A DNA stretch of 64,000 nt, from contig OX637804.1 in NCBI GenBank assembly GCA_951802425.1, positions 1,922,001-1,986,000 of the forward strand. Direction: 5' to 3'. Both the position numbers and the translations under genes were made by a program. Under the pieces are notes generated by a model. It saw only the letters and a program-made list of their open reading frames with translations. It had not been told where the DNA came from and searched no databases. The stretch's first letter is position 1, and each line of letters begins with the position of its first letter. The DNA is from Clavaria fumosa. Taxonomy: Eukaryota; Basidiomycota; Agaricomycetes; Agaricales; Clavariaceae. Below, piece by piece: positions 49,401 to 60,320 of this stretch.

Positions 49401-49970
49401 GAAGCGGATGTATTTCTCAAACCAACGGATACTAGGGTTGTGGTGTCGGAGCCAATCGTGCCCTAGAATCGCTGGGTAGCCAGTGACTCGCCCTAATAGA
49501 AATTGTTTGATTTCGACATGGCCTCCGATGTTGAGTCGTAGGGTTACCGAATGCTTGAAGGCCCCTGATATGTTCGTCGTTCCATCGATGTTCTTGAACA
49601 CTATAGGGGTTTCAAGTTCTGTGAGGTTCATCTTCCTGGTGGTGGCCGATTCCAGGTCCATGACAGACATCGTACAGCCAGAGTCAATTAACAGCTTGAT
49701 GTCGTAGATCTCCTTGGTGTCCAGCGTGGTCACGAAACCTGGCATGTCCAATTGTCGTTCTCCTCCTCTCCCGTATGTGGTCCTGGGATCCCTATCCCAG
49801 TCCACATCATCGTTATACCCTGGGAGCTTCTTATGGGTGAGGTTCTTGAGGGTGTGCTTAGCCCTCTCAGCCTCTTTCGACAAAGGAAACATTGGCGTGT
49901 CATTTGCGGTCTGGTTTACATGGTGTCGACGGGCGGGGACAATATACATGGATCCTACTTTAGCACTCAA
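46431..49970 (-). pseudogene. pol of element C, two TGA interruptions
   Basis: One frame with TGA at 48404-48402 (VWTD[stop]QERAW) and at 47321-47319 (ISD[stop]GSQFVS, where SDRG is universal). Order: protease with LIDSGCTMSVMD near 49690; RT with VYIDDILVATE near 48750; RNase H; integrase with a zinc head, WDLIGPL and DGQTERMNQ; chromodomain (YLVKWAGYPHEDNTWEP) near 46520-46580. It lies in the -1 frame relative to gag and overlaps the gag stop, so expression needs a -1 frameshift or reinitiation. No classical slippery heptamer is evident. Apart from the two CGA-to-TGA-type changes it looks intact. Confidence 0.9.
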
Positions 49971-51262
49971 GTGGATCCCTCTCGAAAATCCTGATCTCCA
50001 GCATTTGACGTTGCTGTGGTTGTCTCCGGTCCAGGCGTTGGCGCTCTGGGTCTCTGCTGGATGTGCAGTTGATCTCTCAACTGCGCAATGGTATTCTCCA
50101 TTTCCTTGTAATCGTTCTGTGCAGCCGTCGAGGCTGCGTACGAGGGGTTGAACGACATTAAGGAAGCCGGGTGCGATGATGGGTAGGCCGGTACGGGGTA
50201 TGGCAATAGCGAGGGCGGCGTGTAGTAGCCGGGGGGCGAGCGCATCTCGAATGCACTTCCGAGTCTGGCTTGTTGTCTAGGTGTGGCGCGACGCTGGGGT
50301 GGCTCAGGGCACAGTCGGGCTGGGTGACCTACTTGTCCGCAATTGTAGCAAATGAGCGGGCGACGGGGGCCGGTTCCTCGGCTTGTGTCCATCGGGGTAC
50401 CTTGCCTGGTACCTGGCGGGGCTTGTCTGTTCCATTGTACGGGGGGCGGCGCCTGCTGTCGTTGTTGTTGTTGCTGTTGCTGCTGGGGGGGTGGTTGCCA
50501 TTGTGCCTGCTGCGGCTGTGCGGGTGGTGCGTTCCACTGGTTTTGCCTTTCCCATACTGCCTGTGGCTGCCACTGGGGTGAGCGCCAGTAGCGATTCTGC
50601 GGGGGTTGGCGCTGTGCGGGCTGGTTCCAGACGGGGCGAGGAGCGGGTGCCGTTTGGGCCCGCATTTCTCTTTGTACCGCTGTGTGTAGTTGGTGCTGGC
50701 GGTCTAGTCGTATCGTGAGCACCCGGAAAGCTTGGTAATCCGCGGGTTGCTCGGCACAGGAGAGCACTTTCTCCATCAGTTTAGGGTGTAAGGCCCTCAT
50801 TAGTAGCGCGTGGATCACGTTCCAGTGCGTCTCTTCGTCGTAGCCGGCCTGGTTCATCAGCATTTCGAATTTCTGGAAAAACTGTGCAGCGTCCATCTGC
50901 ACTTGCTTGAAGAGGTTGATCTTCTGGACAGCCAGGGCTTGGTCTTCAATGGGGGAGAAGGCCTCCCTCATTCTTGCTTCAAAGGTCGCCCAGATGACCT
51001 GCTCTCCTCCTTCCTCCAGCAGAACCGTAGCAGCTTGATTTGCCCATTCTGCAGCGTAGCCTTCTGTCATATTGCTCAAGGTGAAAACCACCTTGAGGAA
51101 GTCCGTGGGATATCTGGCAGCGTTCACCCTAAATTCCAGGTGGAGACTGCGGAGGAAGGTTTGAAACTCTGTTCGCTCTCCTGAGTAGGGGGCGATTTTC
51201 AAATTCAACGTTATCGGTGCCGCTGCGGGGGCAGGGGCAGGTGCGGGGGCGGCATCAGCCAT
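49967..51262 (-). CDS. Gag of element C
   Basis: Intact 431-residue frame from ATG 51262. Ala/Pro-rich start, then a capsid-like region (YSGERTEFQTFLRSLHLEF, EGYAAEWANQA). A Gln-rich linker and the CCHC knuckle CYNCGQVGHPARLC lie near 50330. A short coiled region (YKEMENTIAQLRDQLHIQQR) is near the end. It packages element RNA into particles. The stop overlaps the start of the pol frame. Confidence 0.9.
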   Translation of the reverse strand: MADAAPAPAPAPAAAPITLNLKIAPYSGERTEFQTFLRSLHLEFRVNAARYPTDFLKVVFTLSNMTEGYAAEWANQAATVLLEEGGEQVIWATFEARMREAFSPIEDQALAVQKINLFKQVQMDAAQFFQKFEMLMNQAGYDEETHWNVIHALLMRALHPKLMEKVLSCAEQPADYQAFRVLTIRLDRQHQLHTAVQREMRAQTAPAPRPVWNQPAQRQPPQNRYWRSPQWQPQAVWERQNQWNAPPAQPQQAQWQPPPQQQQQQQQRQQAPPPVQWNRQAPPGTRQGTPMDTSRGTGPRRPLICYNCGQVGHPARLCPEPPQRRATPRQQARLGSAFEMRSPPGYYTPPSLLPYPVPAYPSSHPASLMSFNPSYAASTAAQNDYKEMENTIAQLRDQLHIQQRPRAPTPGPETTTATSNAGDQDFREGST

Positions 51263-51266
51263 TTGT

Positions 51267-51850
51267 TCAGTCGAGGTCTTCGAGCCAAATTCGGGGTGGG
51301 TCTTGGAAAAGGTTTATACGCAGACAATCTTGTAGTGAACCGAACGTAAGGTCGGTTTGCGCTTCGGTGGATCGGTGTGTAAGGGGTTCTTCGTCAGTCT
51401 GCGTCGCGGTAGACAAATGTGTCGGTTCTTCGAGTTCTTCGAGAGCGCTTTGGTAGTCGCTCTCACTAGCGAAATCTGTGAAATCTTCGTCTCCTTGGAG
51501 GAATTCCGTGTCTTCGTCTGCGTGTCTCTGTTCGTCAGCCACTGCCTGTAGCTTCTCTGCGAGTGTTCTTCAGAATATTTGCCACTCGGGGGCGTGTTCG
51601 ATAGTCAACGGGTTGTTCCGCACAAAGTCCTGCGGTACAAAAATTCTTTTCGTGGCAAAGTGGTAGCGAGGCGCCAACTGAGCAGCCTCGGAGTGTCTCG
51701 GGTACTGGAAGCTTTCGTAGCTTCGATACGGTGTGCTCGGCGGTGTTAATTGTTCAAAGTCCGTTTCCTGGTCCAGTCCAGAGAGGGCTCTCCTCCTGAC
51801 AAATCTTTCGTACGCCGTCCAAAAGCGTGCCAGTGTGTCTTCTCCGAATA
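51267..51850 (-). pseudogene. Leader reading frame of element C upstream of gag
   Basis: A protein-like frame without an ATG runs from about 51850 to 51267: first DTLARFWTAYERFVRRRALS and PRYHFATKRIFVPQDFV, then TGA at 51572-51570, then an acidic part with TATQTDEEPLT and ending WLEDLD. It ends 4 bases before the gag ATG. Element A has a leader frame in the same place. Function unknown. Confidence 0.4.
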
Positions 51851-51916
51851 CGCAAGCCTTGCTTCGGCTCGGGCAGGGTGGGGGTGCCTAGGTCCGTGAG
51901 GAGGTAGGCGGGGGAG

Positions 51917-51927
51917 AGGTTGTTACT
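51917..51927 (-). other. Self-priming primer-binding site of element C
   Basis: The plus-strand 11-mer AGGTTGTTACT directly abuts the LTR (51928). Its complement AGTAACAACCT is at 52016-52026 in the LTR. That is the predicted RNA 5' end, about 30 bases downstream of TATATAAG (60110-60103) once element G is removed. Confidence 0.75.
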
Positions 51928-52035
51928 TGTCAACAATTGTCGCGTTGACTCCCGGGTATTCGAGGAACTCAGGCAGAGTCGGCCGAATAGGAGCAAAGGA
52001 AGTATGTGATAAAGAAGTAACAACCTAAGGGTTTG
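51928..52035 (-). repeat. 5' LTR of element C, R-U5 part
   Basis: 108 bases matching 45191-45298, cut off by element G immediately after the GTTTG target (52031-52035). Confidence 0.92.
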
Positions 52036-54274
52036 TGTTATGGAACCAGGTTTGCTACCTGTGAATAATAATATTTAAGTAAGGGAAACTGAAGTTAACC
52101 CTAATAGGAACCTCAAATATTATTACTAGGCAAGCTCAATGTCCCAATTGAGCTTCTGGTTGCACACCTTCCTGTAAACAGATACTAAGATAACCTTAAT
52201 ATTGTCTACAAGGCATTGCTAATGTGGGCAGCAAATAGAAATATTCTATAGTGACTCAAGCATCAATATCTCAAACAAGGGTAATTGACCAAAGGATCCC
52301 CATAGTCATCTCGACTATTTCATCCTCTTACACCTTGCTTTAATATTCAACCAATAATGAGTTATTAAATACTTAAGTCTATTCATATGAATACTGTACT
52401 ATGACAATATTCATATCTCTCCAATGGGATAGGAGATCCTTCCAACATTAAATCTCTGATACCCTCTCTATCCTATCTCCCTTTCACTCTCTTACACCTT
52501 AACCTAATTCCTATTACTTCCTTAGATATAAAACATTTATATCTAATACCTGTAATACAAAGTAAAACATCAGTTACAACACAGTAAAATTACCTAAGCA
52601 CGAAAATATTCGTTGCACATGCATTACGTAAGCTTTCGGCGTGACTAGATACTCAGTCACTAGCCCTATAGCCTGGCTACGCTTACATAATCAAATCATC
52701 GCACCAGCCTAAGGCATTGATGAGATAATCAGTTATTTGTCCACACTGGTATTCAGACATCAGTGGGACAAATATATTCATAACTCCTTATGGAGTGATG
52801 CTGGCTCTTAGCTTCAGCTTACTAAGGTGATCAGGCAGTTTCTGGGGTCAAGTAGGTGCTACTGAACATGTCCTTCAGTGGCCTATTTATATTGTTTCAA
52901 GCCTATCTACTAAATACAGTAATTTCGAGATACATGGCCAAATATTGCATATAAAATCATAATAAAATACTCAGATAATCGCATAAGGCATGTACTCTTG
53001 CCATATAAGTATTTACTATTTTTATCCTCTCCCCAACTCGAGTTTTTGAGAGAATGAGTCAGAATGAGTCAGATGGAGTCACTTCCCTCATTTGGGTTTA
53101 TCCAAAACAGTCTAGACTGTGCTGGAGTGACTCAGAGGAGGCTGTGCATTGGCCTGATACAGTAAAACTATTATTAGGTATTCCCAATCAGTGTGTGGGC
53201 CTCTGAGTCAGTCTGGAAAGAGTCTTCAAAACCGAAGGTTTGATTTTAAAGTTCAAACTCCGCTTAAACCTTCCTAATTAGGCAATTCTGTCGCTCTGGC
53301 TTGCTCTCTGCATCCCTAAAAGGTATTTTGGCTCTAGAGGGCTTTGCCCTTGGGATATAACAGGGATAAACAATTATCTAAGCACTCCTGCTTAAGTAAT
53401 AATTTCTAGATATGGTCTCCCTGTGAAACACATCCCCCTTTAGGATGGATGGATGACCAAGACTTTGGATGACTGTCCCAACTAGGCAAGTACAGCACTT
53501 TGACTGTCAACAAGTTTTACCAAACTGTGAATAACTCCATGAGTTCTCAACCAATCTTCATGAAACTTTGCACATGGGTAGAGATAAAATATAGCTATAG
53601 TTTGATATTATATGCAGAATAGTTGAATAGGAACTTGGCATGCTATAACAGTTCGCATTTTTGTTGTAATATTTACAATAACTCCTCTTGTAAATATCTC
53701 AGCCAGTTCCTATTGCTTCCCCATGAAACTTTGTACACATATAGACAATAAATGTAGGCATACACCTATATGCTACGTGGTACAATAGAACAGTTTCATA
53801 GGTGGATATAATGATTTGACTATAGGGATGCTACATGCAATGTCTCCACTTTGAGGGGCATACATACTGAAACCCTGAAAGTATTAACATGACATCCTTA
53901 CAATATATCCTTTATATGCCTATGCAGTTATGCAATGAGATTTGCATAGCTTTGTGTAATGTTTGCATATTTACTCTTATCCACAATAAGAGTAAGGAAT
54001 TATTCTGTCAATGGGACTTGTCAGAGATCACCTAGAACCACAGAATCACTCTGGTGACATAAGAGTGATCCTATAGGCAATACAGAGGGATGTGGCAGGT
54101 AATGTGCTTTGTCAATGAAGCACCATTGCTAATGCTTCTCCCAAACCACTTATCTTAGAACATAGAACTGTGTTCCAAGAGGTTCTACTGATGACTAGCC
54201 ACAATGGTGGATGATTGTAGGCTATGCACCAGATACTCTGCACTCTGACTATGGGATTACTCCCATCCCTAACA
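52036..54274 (-). repeat. 3' LTR of element G
   Basis: 2239 bases, TGTTATGGAACC...CCCATCCCTAACA on the plus strand, AT-rich and CpG-poor. The minus strand starts TGTTAGGGATGG. No long coding frame. Confidence 0.95.
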
Positions 54275-54679
54275 TATCCCCCCCTGCATAGACTCAATCA
54301 TTCAGCAATAGAACAGAATGAGTGCAGGGAATAGTGGTACCACAAGTTGTCTGGACTCTGGATAACAATCAAGCCTAACACCTCCCAGGATATGCATTAC
54401 CATTCCTGACTAGATGTATCCAAGAATCTTCCAAGTCCTGACAAGACTCCTCAACCACTAATTTAGTTCTTCTGAGATTCAGGCAGATGAGGAGAGGTAA
54501 TTATAATATAATTTTTGGACTCTAAAACAGATTTACTGAGTCCAACTCCTAGGCGTCCTCCTCTACCATCCCTCTCAGCTCCATCCACATTCCTCCATCA
54601 ACTGTATAAGAGTGATCCTGCTGGGCGGGTCCAGCTCTCAACAATGAATGGTACAGAATGCAAGGCCACTCACAATGGC

Positions 54680-54919
54680 CTAGTGTCCAGGTGGCATGGG
54701 ATGCACGGTAGCCACAGGGAGTGTTCTGGGCCTCCCTGACTCTCCATCCACTCTGATGGTGACACACTGTGTCCCATCTGCCATGCGCACTGTCCCAATG
54801 ACAGTCCCATACATCACCTCAAACATGCCAAAGAACCAGATGTGAGAGCCATCAGGGTAGGCATTTGGAGTCTCCATAACTGTATGGTGGTTTGTAGAGT
54901 AGTGATGCCAAGGGTGCAT
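54680..54919 (-). CDS. Small ORF downstream of gag in element G
   Basis: 79 codons from ATG 54919. The second half (GTVIGTVRMADGTQCVTIRV) alternates like a small beta-barrel. It lies about 290 bases downstream of the gag stop on the same strand, in sequence otherwise noncoding. No homologue recognised; it may be a remnant of pol or a genuine small protein. Confidence 0.4.
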   Translation of the reverse strand: MHPWHHYSTNHHTVMETPNAYPDGSHIWFFGMFEVMYGTVIGTVRMADGTQCVTIRVDGESGRPRTLPVATVHPMPPGH

Positions 54920-55212
54920 GAGTGTGGTATAGAGAGAAATGTGTACGTGTCACTCTGATGCACACCAACTATCATGTGACTGGTCACATGACAACTAAAA
55001 ACACTCTGCGACTGTACAACTACAGCTCCATGCTTACAACTTCATGTATTAGTGTCCACTAGAAACATAAGCACTGAGAGCATAAGCTGTAGTTGTATAG
55101 CTCCTCCTATTTTTATTTTATTTTTCATGAATGAAACAGAAACATAGGAAATGAGTGCATAAAGTGCAACAACAAATAGCATAGAAGGGCAGTACTGATG
55201 AAATGTGGAAGA

Positions 55213-57489
55213 TCACTCTTCTTCAGAAGAGATCCCAAAGTACAGGTCATCATAAGCTGCCTGTGCTTTGTCCCCTTCAGGATCATTTCTGATCGCACCA
55301 GTCCTAATTAACCTGATGCCTTTCCTAGCATACTTGCATTCAGGATCCCAGTGTTTACTACTTCCACAGTGTCTGCAAGGTCTAGCTCCAACAGATTCTG
55401 GAGTTCTCTTTGAGACATTCCTGTCATCTTTTGGAAATGGTGGCTCCATTGACTGACCACTAGCTCCTACAAGATGTCTTGTTGCAGACTCCTCTCCATA
55501 GGTCCAAGGATGCTGCAGAGATTGATGAGAGTGATCAGCACTTGGATGCTCCTCATCAAGGTCCAGTCTCATCAAACTCTCTTCATGGTACTTGATGGCC
55601 TCTTGGAACTCTACTAAGGTGCTGTAGAAGTTGGGATTGAGAATATTCACCCAGGATGAGGGAGCTCCATTCATTATCTCCATGATTAGCTCTGGGTCTG
55701 TCATGTTATAGACCAGAGTTAAGAGCTCAACCTTCCTGATATAGTATTCACTGGGTGATTCTTGGGGATTCTCAGAGTCTCTATAGGATGCTTTGTTTGC
55801 TCTAGCCTTCTGCTTGTCCAGCCAACTCCTATTCATATAGTATCTTCTAATGGCTTGTCTGAGGGTACCCCAGTCTGCTTCAATCTCTCTTCTCTTCTCA
55901 ACAGGTAATGACCAATACCAAACTTCAGCAGACTCTGTTAGTTTCTGGGGTACAAGGCTTCCTAGCTGTCTAAAGACAGGATAGGATCTCTCAGAGATCT
56001 GTGTAACTCTTTTAAGCCATTTAGCTAGGGTGTCTGGGTTTCCATTCCATTCAGGTATGTCAGAAGCTCTGAGCTTGGGGTCAAACACATAAGCATAAGG
56101 GTCTCTGATTGGTGATGGGTTTCTTCCAGGGTCTGGATCAGGTGACCCTCTAGGTTCTGGTGGTCCTAGTTGGCCTCTGGGGTCAGGGGGACCTCCTGGC
56201 CAACCTGGCTGTCCTGGTCCTTGCCCTGGTCTTCTTCCTGGTCCTAGGTAACTTCCTGGAGGTGTTCCTCTACCAAAGGGCTGTCTGGGGGGTCCATCTG
56301 ATGATCCATCATCTGAGCTTTCTTCAGGATCCTCCCCTGGTAATCCATGTCCATGGAATCCTCTCTGGGGTGGTCTTGGAGGCACTCTCCTTCTTGTACT
56401 GGTCCTTGAAGAAGGAACCTGTGACCTAAGGTACTGCCCTTGAGATTCTCCATAGTGAGTAGTCGTCTTCTTCCCTTTAGCACCAGACTCAGTCCTAGGT
56501 TGTTCTGCTCCTCTATAGGAAATGGATAATGGGGATGGATCTTCCAAGTTTCCTCTAGTATAAGTGATGAATGGTGCAGAATGTAGATCTTTGAGTGCAG
56601 GAGTGTAGTCTGGGTGGTGGATGGATTGCTTGGTTGTCTGGGGATCTTCTGTGAAACTTGATATGTGGGAAGTTGGTGGTGGAATAGGATTATGGGTCCT
56701 CCTCTCTAAGGTAGCTCCTTCACTAACATCCTCTTCAAAGGGAAGTGCTTCAACCATCTTCTCCCACTCTTTATGACCATCTAAGTCCTTCCTAGTCCCT
56801 TCTTTACTTCCAACCTTATCCACCATAGCTAAGAAGCTCTCTACTTCATCACAGAAGGCACAACCTATAACCTCATAGTCATTGGCAGACCAGATCTGCA
56901 TGGTGTTTCCCTCCTTGCCTATCCTAGGCAGGGGTGGCATAGGAAACTCAGAGTATACACTGGCTTCCATAGCCTCTCTCTTCACTCTCCCAAGAGCCTC
57001 CCTAATGGCCTGATACCTGGGATACTCAAAGAAGAACCCCCTCCCAGGGACCATCCATATCTTCCTGAACAACTCTTTCACCAAACCCAGCTCCTTGGAG
57101 TACTTCTTGGCAACAGTCCTGGACATCTTGTCATAGCTGACATTCCTACCAAGGTACTGGCTTCCTAAGGTTGTTCCTTTGTTCCTCCTAAGTATGACAC
57201 TTCTTAACAGCTCCCTCCTACTAACTAGGGTTGGGAGTAGTCCTGTTACACTCTGAGAAATGGGAATACTATCCCTTTCCATCCTCAAAGGTCCAGCTAC
57301 TTCTGATAGGAAAGGTACCTGCCACACAGGTGCATCCCTGTAACCTTCCTCTGCCTCACTAGTGACTGGCATAGGAGAAGAGGTATGTCCTTGTAACATA
57401 GATGTACCTGCTCCTGTTACAACAGGTGTAAGTGGGGGACTATCAGGAGTGTCAGGCATAATGTCCTGTACAGTCAGATTAGATGACAT
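55213..57489 (-). CDS. Gag protein of element G
   Basis: Intact 758-residue frame from ATG 57489 (MSSNLTVQD). The N-terminal about 300 residues have an ordered Arg/Lys-rich helical part (LVKELFRKIWMVPGRGFFF). A long Pro/Gly/Arg-rich linker lies at about residues 340-440. The retrotransposon Gag domain follows (PEWNGNPDTLAKWLKRVTQ; ESAEVWYWSLPVEKRREIEA; SPSEYYIRKVELLTLVYN). A CCHC knuckle CRHCGSSKHWDPEC is near residue 715. Similar Gag proteins are widespread in agaricomycetes next to gypsy pol. No protease motif is fused. Lack of stops and identical LTRs indicate a recently active element. Confidence 0.92.
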   Translation of the reverse strand: MSSNLTVQDIMPDTPDSPPLTPVVTGAGTSMLQGHTSSPMPVTSEAEEGYRDAPVWQVPFLSEVAGPLRMERDSIPISQSVTGLLPTLVSRRELLRSVILRRNKGTTLGSQYLGRNVSYDKMSRTVAKKYSKELGLVKELFRKIWMVPGRGFFFEYPRYQAIREALGRVKREAMEASVYSEFPMPPLPRIGKEGNTMQIWSANDYEVIGCAFCDEVESFLAMVDKVGSKEGTRKDLDGHKEWEKMVEALPFEEDVSEGATLERRTHNPIPPPTSHISSFTEDPQTTKQSIHHPDYTPALKDLHSAPFITYTRGNLEDPSPLSISYRGAEQPRTESGAKGKKTTTHYGESQGQYLRSQVPSSRTSTRRRVPPRPPQRGFHGHGLPGEDPEESSDDGSSDGPPRQPFGRGTPPGSYLGPGRRPGQGPGQPGWPGGPPDPRGQLGPPEPRGSPDPDPGRNPSPIRDPYAYVFDPKLRASDIPEWNGNPDTLAKWLKRVTQISERSYPVFRQLGSLVPQKLTESAEVWYWSLPVEKRREIEADWGTLRQAIRRYYMNRSWLDKQKARANKASYRDSENPQESPSEYYIRKVELLTLVYNMTDPELIMEIMNGAPSSWVNILNPNFYSTLVEFQEAIKYHEESLMRLDLDEEHPSADHSHQSLQHPWTYGEESATRHLVGASGQSMEPPFPKDDRNVSKRTPESVGARPCRHCGSSKHWDPECKYARKGIRLIRTGAIRNDPEGDKAQAAYDDLYFGISSEEE

Positions 57490-57817
57490 CTCTTTAGTTC
57501 TCTAATGCAAGTGCTTCTTCCAAAACACAATAGACTATAGATCTCTTGTAACACACAGCAACCTCTAGCAAGCACTATGAGATTTAATACCTCAAGGGTT
57601 CTCAGGGAGCAACAATACACAGTAGACTATGTATCCAATTGAACACAGAGTAAAGGGTTTGTGTCAAAGGACAAGTGCAATGAAAATGTCAAGAGTGACA
57701 AGAAAACTGCAGTGCAGGGGGCAGAGCAATCTTGGGGGGGGGGTTAAGGGCAGAGAACAGCTGTCCTTATATACTGCAGACCTCCCTAGATTACATAATA
57801 TAGAACATTCTATTTTC

Positions 57818-57839
57818 CCATCCCACAGTGTCCACCAAA
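57818..57839 (-). other. Putative tRNA primer-binding site of element G
   Basis: On the minus strand the LTR end CATAACA is followed by TT and then TGGTGGACACTGTGGG, which begins with the TGG expected opposite a tRNA 3' CCA. No complement was found within the LTR, so self-priming is unlikely. The tRNA is not identified. Confidence 0.5.
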
Positions 57840-60078
57840 TGTTATGGAACCAGGTTTGCTACCTGTGAATAATAATATTTAAGTAAGGGAAACTGAAGTT
57901 AACCCTAATAGGAACCTCAAATATTATTACTAGGCAAGCTCAATGTCCCAATTGAGCTTCTGGTTGCACACCTTCCTGTAAACAGATACTAAGATAACCT
58001 TAATATTGTCTACAAGGCATTGCTAATGTGGGCAGCAAATAGAAATATTCTATAGTGACTCAAGCATCAATATCTCAAACAAGGGTAATTGACCAAAGGA
58101 TCCCCATAGTCATCTCGACTATTTCATCCTCTTACACCTTGCTTTAATATTCAACCAATAATGAGTTATTAAATACTTAAGTCTATTCATATGAATACTG
58201 TACTATGACAATATTCATATCTCTCCAATGGGATAGGAGATCCTTCCAACATTAAATCTCTGATACCCTCTCTATCCTATCTCCCTTTCACTCTCTTACA
58301 CCTTAACCTAATTCCTATTACTTCCTTAGATATAAAACATTTATATCTAATACCTGTAATACAAAGTAAAACATCAGTTACAACACAGTAAAATTACCTA
58401 AGCACGAAAATATTCGTTGCACATGCATTACGTAAGCTTTCGGCGTGACTAGATACTCAGTCACTAGCCCTATAGCCTGGCTACGCTTACATAATCAAAT
58501 CATCGCACCAGCCTAAGGCATTGATGAGATAATCAGTTATTTGTCCACACTGGTATTCAGACATCAGTGGGACAAATATATTCATAACTCCTTATGGAGT
58601 GATGCTGGCTCTTAGCTTCAGCTTACTAAGGTGATCAGGCAGTTTCTGGGGTCAAGTAGGTGCTACTGAACATGTCCTTCAGTGGCCTATTTATATTGTT
58701 TCAAGCCTATCTACTAAATACAGTAATTTCGAGATACATGGCCAAATATTGCATATAAAATCATAATAAAATACTCAGATAATCGCATAAGGCATGTACT
58801 CTTGCCATATAAGTATTTACTATTTTTATCCTCTCCCCAACTCGAGTTTTTGAGAGAATGAGTCAGAATGAGTCAGATGGAGTCACTTCCCTCATTTGGG
58901 TTTATCCAAAACAGTCTAGACTGTGCTGGAGTGACTCAGAGGAGGCTGTGCATTGGCCTGATACAGTAAAACTATTATTAGGTATTCCCAATCAGTGTGT
59001 GGGCCTCTGAGTCAGTCTGGAAAGAGTCTTCAAAACCGAAGGTTTGATTTTAAAGTTCAAACTCCGCTTAAACCTTCCTAATTAGGCAATTCTGTCGCTC
59101 TGGCTTGCTCTCTGCATCCCTAAAAGGTATTTTGGCTCTAGAGGGCTTTGCCCTTGGGATATAACAGGGATAAACAATTATCTAAGCACTCCTGCTTAAG
59201 TAATAATTTCTAGATATGGTCTCCCTGTGAAACACATCCCCCTTTAGGATGGATGGATGACCAAGACTTTGGATGACTGTCCCAACTAGGCAAGTACAGC
59301 ACTTTGACTGTCAACAAGTTTTACCAAACTGTGAATAACTCCATGAGTTCTCAACCAATCTTCATGAAACTTTGCACATGGGTAGAGATAAAATATAGCT
59401 ATAGTTTGATATTATATGCAGAATAGTTGAATAGGAACTTGGCATGCTATAACAGTTCGCATTTTTGTTGTAATATTTACAATAACTCCTCTTGTAAATA
59501 TCTCAGCCAGTTCCTATTGCTTCCCCATGAAACTTTGTACACATATAGACAATAAATGTAGGCATACACCTATATGCTACGTGGTACAATAGAACAGTTT
59601 CATAGGTGGATATAATGATTTGACTATAGGGATGCTACATGCAATGTCTCCACTTTGAGGGGCATACATACTGAAACCCTGAAAGTATTAACATGACATC
59701 CTTACAATATATCCTTTATATGCCTATGCAGTTATGCAATGAGATTTGCATAGCTTTGTGTAATGTTTGCATATTTACTCTTATCCACAATAAGAGTAAG
59801 GAATTATTCTGTCAATGGGACTTGTCAGAGATCACCTAGAACCACAGAATCACTCTGGTGACATAAGAGTGATCCTATAGGCAATACAGAGGGATGTGGC
59901 AGGTAATGTGCTTTGTCAATGAAGCACCATTGCTAATGCTTCTCCCAAACCACTTATCTTAGAACATAGAACTGTGTTCCAAGAGGTTCTACTGATGACT
60001 AGCCACAATGGTGGATGATTGTAGGCTATGCACCAGATACTCTGCACTCTGACTATGGGATTACTCCCATCCCTAACA
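57840..60078 (-). repeat. 5' LTR of element G
   Basis: 2239 bases, same length as 52036-54274 and no difference seen in the blocks compared. It ends CCCTAACA followed by the GTTTG duplication. Confidence 0.95.
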
Positions 60079-60083
60079 GTTTG

Positions 60084-60320
60084 TTACAGGTGGGTACGGC
60101 TACTTATATACTACAGGGAGGGTGAGTCATGACGCAGCATGGGGAAAGCGTGTAGTCCGTGCATAGGAGGCGAGGCCGGGGATGACTCACGTGTGATAAC
60201 ATAAGAGGGGCGCGGCATGAGGCATGTGATGAAAGAGAAGGGGAGGCGTGAAGGGTAGAAAAGGAGGGCAGTGATATGGTGAAAAGGAAAAGAGGGGGGT
60301 GACGTGGTGAGATTGTAACA
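60084..60320 (-). repeat. 5' LTR of element C, U3 part with TATA box
   Basis: 237 bases matching 45299-45535, including TATATA near 60104-60110. With 51928-52035 it gives exactly 345 bases. It is preceded by the duplicated GTTTG (60079-60083). Confidence 0.92.

Larger units (their letters stand above)
52036..60078 (-). mobile_element. Element G: non-autonomous gag-only LTR retrotransposon with giant LTRs
   Basis: 8043 bases with two 2239-base LTRs, flanked by GTTTG (52031-52035 and 60079-60083) inside the element C LTR. The internal region of 3565 bases has one large Gag frame, a small frame at 54680-54919 and a G-rich polypurine tract by the 3' LTR (minus strand, about 54290-54275). No protease, RT, RNase H or integrase frame is present. 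The LTRs agree at every place I compared. The layout equals the TR-GAG type described in plants. Confidence 0.9.
45191..60320 (-). mobile_element. Element C: chromodomain gypsy element with extra ORF, split by element G
   Basis: LTRs are 345 bases each once element G is removed, flanked by AGAGT (45186-45190 and 60321-60325) in the integrase gene of element D. Order on the minus strand: 5' LTR, self-priming site, leader frame, gag (51262-49967), pol (49970-46431), ORF3 (46458-45574), purine tract, 3' LTR. The two LTRs differ at two positions that I can see, both CpG in the right copy and TpG in the left. The insertion is fairly young. Confidence 0.92.

Noticed and set aside
52036..54274. Small ORFs inside the element G LTR as genes
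   Set aside because: They are short, AT-rich and lack protein-like composition.
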